Origin: an uncultured Mucilaginibacter sp.
GTDB taxonomy: Bacteria > Bacteroidota > Bacteroidia > Sphingobacteriales > Sphingobacteriaceae
NCBI GenBank assembly: GCA_903915155.1
Contig: CAIWRU010000076.1
Coordinates: 1 to 35,697 of the forward strand
Length of the DNA stretch: 35,697 nucleotides
Direction: 5' to 3'
The notes beneath the pieces were generated by a model, which ran no database searches, was not told the DNA's origin, and was given only the letters and a program-made list of their open reading frames with translations. Both the position numbers and the translations under genes were made by a program. Each line of letters opens with the position of its first letter. Position 1 is the stretch's first letter. Shown one piece after another: positions 1 through 10,087 of the stretch.

Positions 1-792
1 AAATTCGACTGGCCAAGGGTTTCATTCCCGCATATGAACTTCCCTTATTCTGATGCTAACCATGAGGATCTGTTGCGCCGCGAGGCACTATCTATCGCCC
101 AAATAAAAAAGGCGTTTGAAGATAATAAGGATGATATATGCGCCATAATTATTGAGCCTGTACAATCTGAAGGCGGCGATAACCATGTGCGCCAGGAATT
201 TATGGAGCAGCTAAGAGTACTGGCCGATGAAAATGAAGCCATGCTGATATACGACGAGGTGCAAACCGGCGTTGGCCTTACCGGCAAATTTTGGTGCCAC
301 GAGCATTTTGGCGAAAAGGCCCGACCTGATATTATTGCATTTGGCAAAAAAATGCAGGTTTGCGGCATACTGGCAAGTAACCGGGTTGATGAGGTGGAAG
401 ATAACGTTTTCAGGGTCTCATCGCGCATAAACTCAACGTGGGGTGGCAGTTTGGTTGATATGGTTCGGTCGTCAAAAATCATGGAAATAATTGAGGAAGA
501 TAACCTATGCGACAACGCCGCTAAAATGGGCGATTACCTGCAAAATCAATTATTGGATATTGCGGCAAAATACCCCGTAATAAGTAATGTGCGCGGGAAG
601 GGGTTGCTGACCGCGTTTGATTTTCCGGATAAGGCGATCCGCGACAGATTTATTAACTCAGGGTTAGAGGACCATGTAATGTTTTTAGGCTGCGGCTCCA
701 AAAGTATACGCTTTAGGCCGGCACTTATTATTGAGAAAAATCATATTGACGAAGGACTAACAATACTTGAGAAAATAGCCGCTATTTTATAG
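1..792 (+). CDS. lat: L-lysine 6-transaminase, C-terminal part (5' end outside window)
   Basis: The reading frame is open from base 1, so this is a 5'-truncated gene; the ATG at 34 is internal. It is a PLP-dependent class III aminotransferase that moves the epsilon-amino group of lysine to 2-oxoglutarate, giving alpha-aminoadipate semialdehyde, which cyclises to piperideine carboxylate. Seen in the sequence: the PLP-ring Asp in LIYDEVQTGVGLTG (about fragment residue 85), the Schiff-base lysine region FGKKMQVCG (about 114-122), and the SRINSTWGG stretch that is characteristic of the Lat subfamily rather than ornithine or GABA transaminases. The C-terminal small domain is complete, with GKGLLTAFDFP and RFRPAL. 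It is followed by a clear terminator. No partner gene is visible inside the window. Subfamily assignment is fairly sure. Confidence 0.88.
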   Translation, partial: KFDWPRVSFPHMNFPYSDANHEDLLRREALSIAQIKKAFEDNKDDICAIIIEPVQSEGGDNHVRQEFMEQLRVLADENEAMLIYDEVQTGVGLTGKFWCHEHFGEKARPDIIAFGKKMQVCGILASNRVDEVEDNVFRVSSRINSTWGGSLVDMVRSSKIMEIIEEDNLCDNAAKMGDYLQNQLLDIAAKYPVISNVRGKGLLTAFDFPDKAIRDRFINSGLEDHVMFLGCGSKSIRFRPALIIEKNHIDEGLTILEKIAAIL

Positions 793-825
793 CTTAATAC
801 CGTTTTTTGTAATAATATTGCTACA

Positions 826-860
826 AGCACCTGTTTTTGACATAAACAGGTGCTTTTTTA
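826..860 (+). terminator. Rho-independent terminator of lat
   Basis: An 11-bp perfect stem (826-836 with 844-854, arm agcacctgttt), a 7-base loop and a following T-run at 854-860. It lies 34 bases after the lat stop codon. Confidence 0.9.
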
Positions 861-992
861 TTTAAAAAAGTCCTATAATCGTTTCTAAACATTTTATCAC
901 TACAAATACGCAGCCGATAATCTATTTTTTCACAGGGTGAAACAATTAACTATTAGGCACATTTATATAAAAGTAGTATAATATGTTACTAA

Positions 993-1000
993 TAGCTTTG
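993..1000 (+). promoter_or_regulatory. Bacteroidota -7 element for the 1011 gene
   Basis: TAGCTTTG matches the TAnnTTTG consensus exactly and ends 10 bases before the ATG at 1011. No clear TTG -33 box is seen at the usual distance, so this rests on the -7 box alone. Confidence 0.5.
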
Positions 1001-1010
1001 CAAAATTATT

Positions 1011-1448
1011 ATGAGCAAACACATTGAGAAACTAAAAAAACAACTTACCGAGATTTCAGAAGTTGTTAACTCGTTCAAATCCGAAGCCGTCCAACTAAAA
1101 ATCATCGACAGACTACTGGATGTACTGGTTGAGTTTGATAAGAACGATGCTGAGGGCACCGAATTGTTTAATAAAAAAGGGCATAAAAAGGACGAAATAG
1201 ATGGCTATCCCTTTGCACAAGGCCGCAAAAAGCCAGGTGCTACTAAAATTCTGAACCAACTTTTAAGTACTGACTTTTTCGTCACGCCACGTTCCATATC
1301 ATCAATAGCCACCTACTGTAAGGATAACTTCGACTCAGATTTCAAAACATCTGAATTATCGGGCATTCTTTTAAAGCTTGCCAACGAAAACAAGCTTAGG
1401 CGCGAAAGAAGCAATGATAATAACAGGTTTGAGTATGTAGCTTTGTAG
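1011..1448 (+). CDS. Conserved-looking hypothetical protein, possible C-terminal winged helix
   Basis: A 145-aa soluble protein that I do not recognise. Residues 1-45 are rich in Lys, Glu and Leu with heptad-like spacing, suggesting a helical or coiled-coil N-terminus. A basic linker with GRKKPGATK follows at about 70-80. Residues 80-145 (LLSTDFFVTPRSISSIATYC, then LSGILLKLANENKLRRE and a final RFEYVAL strand) have the helix-helix-strand pattern of a winged-helix DNA-binding fold. This is a structural guess only. No signal peptide or membrane segment is present. It stands alone with its own promoter-like box and is convergent with bshB1. It could be a small regulator; no function is claimed. 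Confidence 0.7.
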   Translation: MSKHIEKLKKQLTEISEVVNSFKSEAVQLKIIDRLLDVLVEFDKNDAEGTELFNKKGHKKDEIDGYPFAQGRKKPGATKILNQLLSTDFFVTPRSISSIATYCKDNFDSDFKTSELSGILLKLANENKLRRERSNDNNRFEYVAL

Positions 1449-1484
1449 TTGAAAGCCAAAAGTTTTTTGCCCTAAGTAGTAGTT

Positions 1485-1512
1485 GACTTGAGACTATAGA
1501 CTTAAGACTAAA
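1485..1512. repeat. Degenerate 14-bp tandem repeat between convergent gene ends
   Basis: Two copies of a 14-base unit, gacttgagactata (1485-1498) and gacttaagactaaa (1499-1512), differ at only a few positions. They lie between the stop codons of the 1011 gene and bshB1. The repeat belongs to the class of short, locus-specific repeats seen at several gene ends in this window. Confidence 0.6.
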
Positions 1513-1517
1513 ATCAT

Positions 1518-2243
1518 TTATCTAAGCGAAAATAGATTATCTACACCCAACAACTTCCTTGAAGTAAAGCCTTCGGCATATTTGGCCTGTATACTTTTGC
1601 CAAATTCCATGGCTCGGCCCTCAACTATCTTAATGAATTCAGGCGATGATATGTAGGTTTGCGGTTCATCTTCGTTCCAATCTGGATTAAAGAATTGCGA
1701 ACCATAAGCAAGCACGCTTTCAATTTTTTTATCCCAATACTCGGTAACGTCTATCAAAATATCGGGCTCAATATAGCGGTCCTGTATAAAGTGCAATACC
1801 ATATTCGGGCGCCAGGCGGCCTGTTCTTTACCTTCATGGCTGGTTTCAATTTTGCGTAACCCGGCTAAAAATGCTGAGGTTTCTACCAATTCATTGGCGC
1901 GGCCATGATCCGGGTGCCTGTCGTGGTAGGCGTTAGTTATAATAATATCGGGCTGGTAGCGGCGTATTACTTCAATAACTTTCAACTGATATGCCGGTGT
2001 ATTTTGGAAAAGGCCATCGGGTATGCCTAAATTCTCCCTTATGGTAAGGCCGAGTATTTTCCCGGCTTTGGTTGCTTCCTGTTCGCGTATTTCAGCCGAA
2101 CCTCTTGTACCCAGTTCGCCGCGGGTAAGATCAACAATACCTACTTTTTTACCTAATGCTATATGTTTTAAAACTGTTCCTGCGCACCCAAGTTCAGCGT
2201 CGTCGGGGTGTACCGGTAAAACCAATATATCTAACTTTGTCAT
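1518..2243 (-). CDS. bshB1: Bacillithiol biosynthesis deacetylase BshB1
   Basis: A 241-aa zinc-dependent LmbE/PIG-L-type deacetylase. It removes the acetyl group from GlcNAc-malate in the second step of bacillithiol synthesis, the low-molecular-weight thiol used by many Firmicutes and Bacteroidota. Seen: the N-terminal metal motif VHPDDAELG (His12, Asp14, Asp15), the DLTRGELGTRG substrate loop (39-48), and the second metal motif HDRHPDHGRA (His110, Asp112, His113). Length and end-to-end pattern match BshB1 rather than the wider LmbE group. It is the last gene of a unit with gpx, whose stop codon lies one base before this start. Its position after a thiol peroxidase supports a redox role. The bshA and bshC genes are not in the window. 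Confidence 0.92.
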   Translation of the reverse strand: MTKLDILVLPVHPDDAELGCAGTVLKHIALGKKVGIVDLTRGELGTRGSAEIREQEATKAGKILGLTIRENLGIPDGLFQNTPAYQLKVIEVIRRYQPDIIITNAYHDRHPDHGRANELVETSAFLAGLRKIETSHEGKEQAAWRPNMVLHFIQDRYIEPDILIDVTEYWDKKIESVLAYGSQFFNPDWNEDEPQTYISSPEFIKIVEGRAMEFGKSIQAKYAEGFTSRKLLGVDNLFSLR

Positions 2244-2244
2244 A

Positions 2245-2745
2245 CTATTTTTTATCCGCCAATATGCGGTCTATTTTCTTCCTGATTTTGGAAGAATTTG
2301 GCTTGGTGAAGGGGTAAAAAAAATCGGTTACCCTGCCGTCTTTGTTTATTAAAAATTTATGGAAATTCCAGCGTGGAACCGAACTCAATCTGCCGTTCTG
2401 TTTTTTATCGCCGAAAAATTTATAAAGCGGATCGGCGTAAGGCCCTCTTACCCTTATCTTATCAAAAATGGGAAAATTGGCGCCGAAACTCTCGCAAAAT
2501 TCTGTTATTGCCGTGCCTTCTAAAGGTTCTTGCCCGCCAAAATCATTTGAGGGGAACGCGAGTATCTCGAAATCTTTATCTTTAAATAGTTTTTTTAACT
2601 CCACCAGCTCCTTTAGCTGGGGAGTAAAGCCGCATTGAGATGCGGTGTTTACAATTAAAAGCACTTTATCTTTATATTCGGACAGATTGATTTGTTCGCC
2701 GTCAATCTTCTGAACGTCAAACTGGTAAATGAGTTGGTTGTCCAT
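2245..2745 (-). CDS. Glutathione peroxidase family protein, thioredoxin-dependent 2-Cys type
   Basis: A 166-aa cytoplasmic peroxidase that reduces H2O2 and organic hydroperoxides. The catalytic tetrad is visible: peroxidatic Cys38 (NTASQCGFTPQ), Gln72 (GGQEP), Trp126 and Asn127 (RWNFHKF). Cys84 (EFCESFGANFP) aligns with the resolving Cys of yeast Gpx3/Orp1, so the enzyme is expected to form an internal disulfide and be recycled by thioredoxin rather than glutathione. The frequent FPCNQFGG motif here reads FPSNDFGG, so that additional Cys is absent. There is no signal peptide. The start is 2 bases from the preceding gene's stop and the stop is 1 base before bshB1, so the three are surely co-transcribed. 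Bacillithiol might be an alternative reductant; this is inference. Confidence 0.92.
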   Translation of the reverse strand: MDNQLIYQFDVQKIDGEQINLSEYKDKVLLIVNTASQCGFTPQLKELVELKKLFKDKDFEILAFPSNDFGGQEPLEGTAITEFCESFGANFPIFDKIRVRGPYADPLYKFFGDKKQNGRLSSVPRWNFHKFLINKDGRVTDFFYPFTKPNSSKIRKKIDRILADKK

Positions 2746-2747
2746 TG

Positions 2748-3362
2748 TTAATTTCTAGTGGAATCGTAACCTTCTTTTTGGATAATGGACTCAATGTCCC
2801 TGTCTTCATCAGAATCGTAGGTTTCTTTCAGGTTGTGCCCAAACAGGCGCGCCACAGATTGCAGCATAAAAGCATCTAAACCGCCTTTCAGTTGTTTAAC
2901 CAGTTCATAGCTGGTATTCCCTGTTTGGCGGTCTATTAATTTTATCAAAACTTCACCCTGACTTATTGTCAGGTTTTCAACTTCTCTTTTAAACAGGTCT
3001 TTTATTTGGTTATTGCAGGCGGCCACCAATTCTTTTTGTTTATGCTTATCGGCTGTAAGCGCAAGGTCGCGCTGTAATTGCTGGTAACGCTGGCCTGCAA
3101 ACTGTGCATAGGGCCAAACGCGCCTTACATTATACTCCAAACGGTTATATGCATCCCTATCGGCCTGGGTTCTGAATATACGGGTATCTACAATTTTTAT
3201 TTCTCCGTACATGATCCAGGGTATAGGCTGGCCATCAACCATTGTCATGTAGGTTTTAATGGTATCATTTTTGCCCATTTTCATAGGTGCAGGTTTTGGT
3301 GTTTGCGCCGCGACACTCCCCACTGCACAACAACAAAACAAAAGAAGACCAATAAATTTCAT
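2748..3362 (-). CDS. DUF4294 family secreted protein
   Basis: A 204-aa protein with a Sec signal peptide (hydrophobic residues 4-19, including three consecutive Cys, then VAAQ), so it probably resides in the periplasm. The central part (VDGQPIPWIMYGEIKIVDTR, then NVRRVWPYAQFAGQRY at about 78-93) matches my memory of DUF4294, a Bacteroidota-specific family without known function. A helical, charged stretch follows, then a short acidic tail. It is the promoter-proximal gene of the unit with gpx and bshB1 (2-base spacing). That linkage suggests a link to envelope or thiol homeostasis, but nothing in the sequence shows catalysis. Family call is good, function unknown. Confidence 0.85.
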   Translation of the reverse strand: MKFIGLLLFCCCAVGSVAAQTPKPAPMKMGKNDTIKTYMTMVDGQPIPWIMYGEIKIVDTRIFRTQADRDAYNRLEYNVRRVWPYAQFAGQRYQQLQRDLALTADKHKQKELVAACNNQIKDLFKREVENLTISQGEVLIKLIDRQTGNTSYELVKQLKGGLDAFMLQSVARLFGHNLKETYDSDEDRDIESIIQKEGYDSTRN

Positions 3363-3376
3363 AATTTTACTTAATA

Positions 3377-3384
3377 CAAAAATA
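3377..3384 (-). promoter_or_regulatory. Promoter of the DUF4294-gpx-bshB1 unit
   Basis: On the minus strand TATTTTTG is an exact TAnnTTTG -7 box, 14 bases upstream of the ATG at 3362. A TTG at 3407-3409 (minus strand) lies 22 bases further upstream and can serve as the -33 box. It faces the divergent spoT gene. Confidence 0.6.
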
Positions 3385-3472
3385 ATGCAATTTATTTCGT
3401 ATTTTACAATTACACGTGATTTATTGACTTTTGTTGCACATATTTAAGACATTTTTTGTTAGGAGCTGATAG

Positions 3473-5695
3473 ATGAAAGAACTGGTGATAGACCTGGAAG
3501 TTGAGAAGACTGAGATATTAAAACGATACCGCGCCTTGTTGCGTGCCTGTAAATCGACCCTTGAAAAGGGCGATAAACGCATGATACGCAAGGCATTTGA
3601 CATGGCATTGGAGAGCCATGCGGCCATGCGCCGTAAATCGGGCGAACCTTACATATACCACCCTATTGCCGTTGCACAAATTGCCGCCGAGGAAATTGGG
3701 CTGGGTACAACCTCTATAGTTTGCGCGTTATTGCATGATGTTGTGGAGGATACCGATGTTACACTTGATGATATTGAGCGGGAATTCGGGAAAAAAGTCG
3801 CCAAGATAATAGACGGTTTAACTAAAATATCGGGCGTTTTTGATACCAATAGCTCATTACAGGCTGAGAATTTCCGCAAGATGCTGCTTACCCTGGCCGA
3901 TGACGTGAGGGTGATACTGATAAAACTGGCCGACCGCCTGCATAATATGCGTACCATGGAGTTTATGCCGCGCGACAAGCAGCTTAAACTTTCATCAGAA
4001 ACCGTTTATTTATACGCCCCCCTCGCCCACCGCTTGGGTTTATATGCAATAAAATCAGAGTTGGAAGACCTTTCCATGAAATACATGGAGCGCGAGACCT
4101 ACAGTTTTATCAAAAATAAGCTGAATGAGAAAAAGGCCGAACGCGAGAAATTCATCCGTGATTTTATTGAGCCGGTAAAGAAAGTTATTGAAGGGCAGGG
4201 CCTGGAAGCTGATATTTTCGGCAGGCCGAAATCCATCCATTCCATTTGGAACAAGATGAAGAAAAAGGCCATTCCTTTCGAGGAGGTTTATGATCTTTTT
4301 GCCATCAGGGTGATACTGGACAGTACCCCCGAAAGCGAAAAAGCCGATTGCTGGAAGGCTTACTCCATAGTTACCGACCTGTACCGGCCAAACCCCGACA
4401 GGTTGCGCGACTGGATATCATCGCCGAAGGCAAATGGTTATGAATCATTACATACTACGGTTATGGGCCCGCGCGGGCAATGGGTTGAGGTGCAGATACG
4501 CACCAAACGCATGAACGAAATAGCCGAAAAGGGCTTTGCCGCGCACTGGAAATACAAGGAATCATCGACCGATAGTGGCCTTGACCTTTGGGTGCAGAAA
4601 GTGCGCGACCTGTTGAAAAACCCGGAATCGAACGCATTGGACTTTTTGGATGATTTTAAAATGAACCTTTTCTCTGACGAGATATTCATTTTTACTCCAA
4701 AAGGTGCATTGATACAATTGCCGCTAAATGCTACCGCACTTGATTTTGCCTTTGAGATACACACCGACGTAGGCGCAAGCTGTATTGGCGCCAAGGTGAA
4801 CCATAAACTGGTGCCGCTAAGCTACAAACTGCAAAATGGCGACCAGGTGGAGATCATTACATCAAGCAAGCAAACCCCCAAAGAGGATTGGCTGAATTTT
4901 GTGGTTACGGCTAAGGCCAAAGCAAAAATAAAATCGGCACTAAAAGAGGAAAAAAGGAAGATAGCTGAAACAGGTAAAGAGATTTTGGAGCGTAAACTAA
5001 AATCGTTAAAGATCACTTACAACTCCGAAAACATACATAAACTGAGTTATTTTTTCAAGCTACAGTCAACACTCGACCTGTTTTTTGAGGTGGCACAGGG
5101 CAACATCGACATGAAGGACCTGAAGGAATACCAGGCCTCGGAGAAAGTAATTGAGAACAAGCCGCAAGATAAAATAGAAGCCGAACAGGTACAAAGCCTG
5201 GTGCGCACCCTTAAAGCCAAAGACAGCGATATGCTGTTAATAGGCGAGGATATGCAGAAGATTGATTATAAACTGGCCAATTGCTGCAACCCTATACCCG
5301 GCGATGATGTTTTTGGCTTTGTAACTGTGAGCGATGGCATAAAAATACACCGTACCAATTGCCCTAACGCCGCAAAGCTAATGGCCAATTATGGTTACAG
5401 GATAGTAAAAGCCAAGTGGACCAATCAACAAGAACTGGCGTTTTTAACCGGCTTGCGTATTACGGGCATTGACGAAGTTGGCTTGATAAACCAGTTGACC
5501 ACCGTTATATCCAACGATTTTAAGGTGAACATACGCTCGATAACTGTTGACAGCGACAATGGCATTTTTGAGGGCACCATTATGGTTTATGTGAATGACA
5601 CCCACCATTTGGACAACCTGATAAGGAAGCTTAAAATGATAAAAGGCATTAGTACCGTAACACGTTTTGATTCGGAGATTGAGAAAGCTTCATAA
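3473..5695 (+). CDS. spoT: Bifunctional (p)ppGpp synthetase/hydrolase (RelA/SpoT, Rsh)
   Basis: A 740-aa long Rsh enzyme that makes (p)ppGpp from ATP plus GDP/GTP and hydrolyses it, setting the stringent response. Domains in order: HD hydrolase (about 40-190) with metal residues His63, His88, Asp89 in LLHDVVEDTD; synthetase domain (about 230-360) with RPKSIHSIWNKM and YDLFAIRVI; TGS (about 405-465); a helical region with a conserved Cys-rich segment (LANCCNPIPGDDVFGFV, about 600-617); and a C-terminal ACT domain (about 660-735). The HD catalytic residues are intact, so hydrolase activity is expected. An AGGAG sequence lies just upstream of the ATG, unusual for this phylum. It is followed by fur after 104 bases and then, beyond an inserted toxin pair, by purA. 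PurA is a known target of ppGpp inhibition in other bacteria. Confidence 0.95.
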   Translation: MKELVIDLEVEKTEILKRYRALLRACKSTLEKGDKRMIRKAFDMALESHAAMRRKSGEPYIYHPIAVAQIAAEEIGLGTTSIVCALLHDVVEDTDVTLDDIEREFGKKVAKIIDGLTKISGVFDTNSSLQAENFRKMLLTLADDVRVILIKLADRLHNMRTMEFMPRDKQLKLSSETVYLYAPLAHRLGLYAIKSELEDLSMKYMERETYSFIKNKLNEKKAEREKFIRDFIEPVKKVIEGQGLEADIFGRPKSIHSIWNKMKKKAIPFEEVYDLFAIRVILDSTPESEKADCWKAYSIVTDLYRPNPDRLRDWISSPKANGYESLHTTVMGPRGQWVEVQIRTKRMNEIAEKGFAAHWKYKESSTDSGLDLWVQKVRDLLKNPESNALDFLDDFKMNLFSDEIFIFTPKGALIQLPLNATALDFAFEIHTDVGASCIGAKVNHKLVPLSYKLQNGDQVEIITSSKQTPKEDWLNFVVTAKAKAKIKSALKEEKRKIAETGKEILERKLKSLKITYNSENIHKLSYFFKLQSTLDLFFEVAQGNIDMKDLKEYQASEKVIENKPQDKIEAEQVQSLVRTLKAKDSDMLLIGEDMQKIDYKLANCCNPIPGDDVFGFVTVSDGIKIHRTNCPNAAKLMANYGYRIVKAKWTNQQELAFLTGLRITGIDEVGLINQLTTVISNDFKVNIRSITVDSDNGIFEGTIMVYVNDTHHLDNLIRKLKMIKGISTVTRFDSEIEKAS

Positions 5696-5701
5696 TTAGA
5701 G

Positions 5702-5764
5702 TCAAGAAACAAGATGCAAGAATCAAGACAGTGTAGTTTTTTGATACTGCATACTGTTTCTTGA
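5702..5764. repeat. Short-repeat hairpin between spoT and fur
   Basis: A 10-bp perfect inverted repeat (tcaagaaaca at 5702-5711, tgtttcttga at 5755-5764) encloses further degenerate copies of the same word (gcaagaatcaagac). It starts a few bases after the spoT stop. It could act as a weak terminator or mRNA stabiliser; there is no strong T-run after it. Confidence 0.6.
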
Positions 5765-5799
5765 TTCAAATAGCTAACTTTACACGTTAATAGTTCATT

Positions 5800-6267
5800 A
5801 TGTCGCAAGTTGAAACCATTGCATTGGTTAAGAAGATCTTCGAGGCCTATCTCGAAAATAAAAACTTAAGGAAAACACCCGAACGTTTTGCCATACTAGA
5901 AGAAATATATTCGCGCAGCGACCATTTTGATGTGGAATCGTTATATATCCACATGAAAAATAAAAAATACCGTGTTAGTCGCGCAACGGTATATAATACG
6001 CTTGAGCTGCTGGTATCATGCGACCTGGTTACCAAGCACCAGTTTGGTAAAAACATGGCGCAGTTCGAAAAATCATACGGGTATAAACAGCACGATCACA
6101 TCATTTGCCTTGACTGCGGTAAGGTTGTTGAATTTTGCGATCCGCGTATTCAGCAGATACAAAGCATGATGGGTGAGCTGCTAAAATTCGAGATCAAACA
6201 CCACTCGTTGAATTTATACGGAAATTGTGCAAAATTAAAAGCAGGTTTCTGTGACAGAAAAATATAA
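5800..6267 (+). CDS. fur: Fur family transcriptional regulator
   Basis: A 155-aa metal-dependent repressor. The winged-helix DNA-binding domain covers about 1-85, with the recognition helix in [13 protein letters not shown] (59-71). The dimerisation/metal domain contains [17 protein letters not shown] with the structural-zinc pair Cys103 and Cys106, a further cysteine at 113, then HH at 134-135 and two late cysteines at 143 and 151. The pattern fits Fur or PerR; which metal or oxidant it senses cannot be read from sequence alone. In Bacteroidota a Fur gene between spoT and purA is a recurrent arrangement (from memory). Its stop is two bases before the inserted 6270 gene. Confidence 0.9.
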   Translation: MSQVETIALVKKIFEAYLENKNLRKTPERFAILEEIYSRSDHFDVESLYIHMKNKKYRVSRATVYNTLELLVSCDLVTKHQFGKNMAQFEKSYGYKQHDHIICLDCGKVVEFCDPRIQQIQSMMGELLKFEIKHHSLNLYGNCAKLKAGFCDRKI

Positions 6268-6517
6268 CCATGGATAAACCACTGCTTAGCAAACAGGCTT
6301 TTTGGGACGTTAATATGGATAATATTGACTATAAGAAGCATGCGCGTTATGTAATAGAAAAAGTTATCGACAGGGGTTCGTTTGAAGATTTTATCGCGCT
6401 TAGAAAATATTATGGCGATAATAAGATCAAAAAAGAAATTGTAAATGTGAATTGGATTGGTGATAAAGAAATTTATTTTTGCTGCGCGATATTTAGTCTC
6501 GAACTCAAGGATTTTAA

Positions 6518-8423
<1,906 letters not shown>

Positions 8424-8424
<1 letters not shown>

Positions 8425-8513
8425 GCCCCACCCACACCCTCCCCGGAAGGGAGGGCTTAAAATTCACCGCTCAAAATAAAAGTCTCCCCTTCCGGGGGAG
8501 ATTTAGAGGGGCT
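8424..8513. repeat. Composite GC-rich REP-like inverted repeat filling the purA-pabB gap
   Basis: The whole gap is a repeat with two small hairpins (ccctcc/ggaggg near 8438-8455; tctcccc/ggggaga at 8483-8501) and an outer closing stem agcccc (8424-8429) with ggggct (8508-8513). Related text recurs at 22990. Its right end, gagggg, sits 3 bases before the pabB ATG and may act as that gene's ribosome binding site. Confidence 0.7.
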
Positions 8514-9788
8514 ATGAAAAAACAAGTAACCAATATTCATCATTTCAAGCAGCAGGCCCTGCAATGGGCGTGTAGTTTCGGCGCGGTTTGTTACCTTGAT
8601 TCCAATAGTTTTACCGATCCTTATTCAAAATTTGATGCGCTGATAGCGTTTGGCGCTAAAAATGAGATCATAGCAAATGCAGGCAATGCATTTGAGCAAA
8701 TGGCCCTATTTCGCGCAGCAAACCCCGGGTGGATAACCGGCTTCTTTGGATACGACCTGAAGAATGAACTGGAGCATCTTACATCGGCCAATATTGATGA
8801 AGCCGGGTTCCCCGACCTGCATTTTTTTTCGCCACAGCATGTTATTATAATTAAAGGTGACGAGGTTGAAATCCTTTCGGACGATGCCGTCTATGTTTTT
8901 GAAAATATCGAACAACAGGGTGTCCATCCATCAAAAACATCAGCCGAAATAAACCTGCAGGGGCGGTTTAGCAGGGATGAGTACTTAGCAGCGGTTGAAC
9001 AGATACAAAGCCATATTACTCGCGGAGATATCTATGTGACCAATTTTTGCCAGGAGTTTTTTGCGGAAAATGCAGAGATTGACCCCTTGGCCGTTTTTCT
9101 GAAGCTGAACGCCATATCGCCCAATCCATTCGCGGCATTTTTTAAATGGAGAGGCAATTACATTTTATCGGCCTCGCCCGAGCGTTTTTTGGCGAAACGG
9201 GGTAGCAAACTGATATCGCAGCCTATAAAAGGTACGGCTAAACGGGGCCAAACGCCGCAGGAGGATGAAGCTATCAAACAACAACTCAGGAACCACGCCA
9301 AAGAGTTGCAGGAAAACGTAATGATAGTTGACCTGGTGCGTAATGATCTTACCCGTTCGGCAAAAGAAGGTACGGTAAAAACGGAGAAACTATTTGGTAT
9401 TTATAGCTTCAACCAGTTACACCAGATGATATCGACTGTAGCTTGCGAGATAAGGGATGATATTTCGGTTGTTGAGGTTATAAAAAACACCTTCCCCATG
9501 GGCAGCATGACCGGCGCGCCGAAGATAAGCGCCATGCGGTTGATGGAACAATATGAGCGCAGCAAACGCGGGGTTTACTCAGGTGCGATAGGCTATTTTA
9601 GCCCGGACAATGATTTTGATTTTAACGTGGTGATACGCACGCTGCTGTACAATTCGGCCAAGAAATATTTGTCGTTCCAGGCGGGCAGCGCCATCACTTA
9701 CCATGCAAATGCCGAACAGGAATATGCGGAATGCTTGCTGAAAGCTAAAGCTATTTTGGAAGTGCTGGGCAATTCGCAAATAGATTAA
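8514..9788 (+). CDS. pabB: Aminodeoxychorismate synthase component I (PabB-like chorismate-binding enzyme)
   Basis: A 424-aa member of the anthranilate/aminodeoxychorismate synthase component I family, converting chorismate to 4-amino-4-deoxychorismate for folate synthesis. Seen: a divergent N-terminal half (1-150), then the chorismate-binding domain with RGDIYVTNFCQEFF, the PIKGTAKRG motif (about residue 238-246) whose Lys is the PabB signature (TrpE has Ala), ENVMIVDLVRNDL, the MGSMTGAPK motif and the C-terminal GAIGYFSPD and AGSAITYHANAEQEYAEC. No fused glutaminase or lyase domain. The PIKGT motif favours PabB over TrpE. Translation probably uses the repeat-derived GAGGGG just upstream. 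Confidence 0.9.
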   Translation: MKKQVTNIHHFKQQALQWACSFGAVCYLDSNSFTDPYSKFDALIAFGAKNEIIANAGNAFEQMALFRAANPGWITGFFGYDLKNELEHLTSANIDEAGFPDLHFFSPQHVIIIKGDEVEILSDDAVYVFENIEQQGVHPSKTSAEINLQGRFSRDEYLAAVEQIQSHITRGDIYVTNFCQEFFAENAEIDPLAVFLKLNAISPNPFAAFFKWRGNYILSASPERFLAKRGSKLISQPIKGTAKRGQTPQEDEAIKQQLRNHAKELQENVMIVDLVRNDLTRSAKEGTVKTEKLFGIYSFNQLHQMISTVACEIRDDISVVEVIKNTFPMGSMTGAPKISAMRLMEQYERSKRGVYSGAIGYFSPDNDFDFNVVIRTLLYNSAKKYLSFQAGSAITYHANAEQEYAECLLKAKAILEVLGNSQID

Positions 9789-9789
9789 A

Positions 9790-9820
9790 TTGCCAAATAC
9801 ATTAGTTTTGTTTATTTTTG
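9790..9820 (+). promoter_or_regulatory. Promoter of the PIN-domain toxin-antitoxin pair
   Basis: TTG at 9790-9792, a 20-base spacer and TATTTTTG at 9813-9820 form a good Bacteroidota -33/-7 promoter, 21 bases before the ATG at 9842. A second exact -7 word, TAGTTTTG, lies at 9803-9810. Confidence 0.7.
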
Positions 9821-9841
9821 TTGTAACAAACCATCAGATTA

Positions 9842-10087
9842 ATGGAATTACAATATATCTCCGATAATGCAGGTAATCATACTGCGGTAATTATTCCAAT
9901 TGCTGAGTGGAATAATATTACTGCCAAACACGAGGATCTAAAGGAATTAATTAACGAACCTGAAAAAAAATCCATTCCTGTCAAAAAAAAGCCTTCTGAC
10001 TTTAAAGGAACTATTAGTAAAGAAGAAGGTGAAAAGTTTCACGAGTATTTAAAACAAGCGCGAAACGAATGGGAGAGAAATTTCTAA
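9842..10087 (+). CDS. Antitoxin component of a VapBC-like pair
   Basis: An 81-aa protein starting MELQYISDNAGNHTAVIIPI, a strand-rich N-terminus that includes a WNNI motif and resembles small Phd/AbrB-like antitoxins of Bacteroidota. The C-terminal half is charged (Lys and Glu rich, about 36-80) and probably unstructured until bound to the toxin. It has its own promoter and overlaps the toxin start by 19 bases. Family assignment rests mainly on the toxin next door; sequence alone would not settle it. Confidence 0.78.
   Translation: MELQYISDNAGNHTAVIIPIAEWNNITAKHEDLKELINEPEKKSIPVKKKPSDFKGTISKEEGEKFHEYLKQARNEWERNF

Noticed and set aside
45..515. 156-aa minus-strand ORF inside lat
   Set aside because: It is a shadow of the aminotransferase frame, rich in Ser and Arg, with no recognisable motif.
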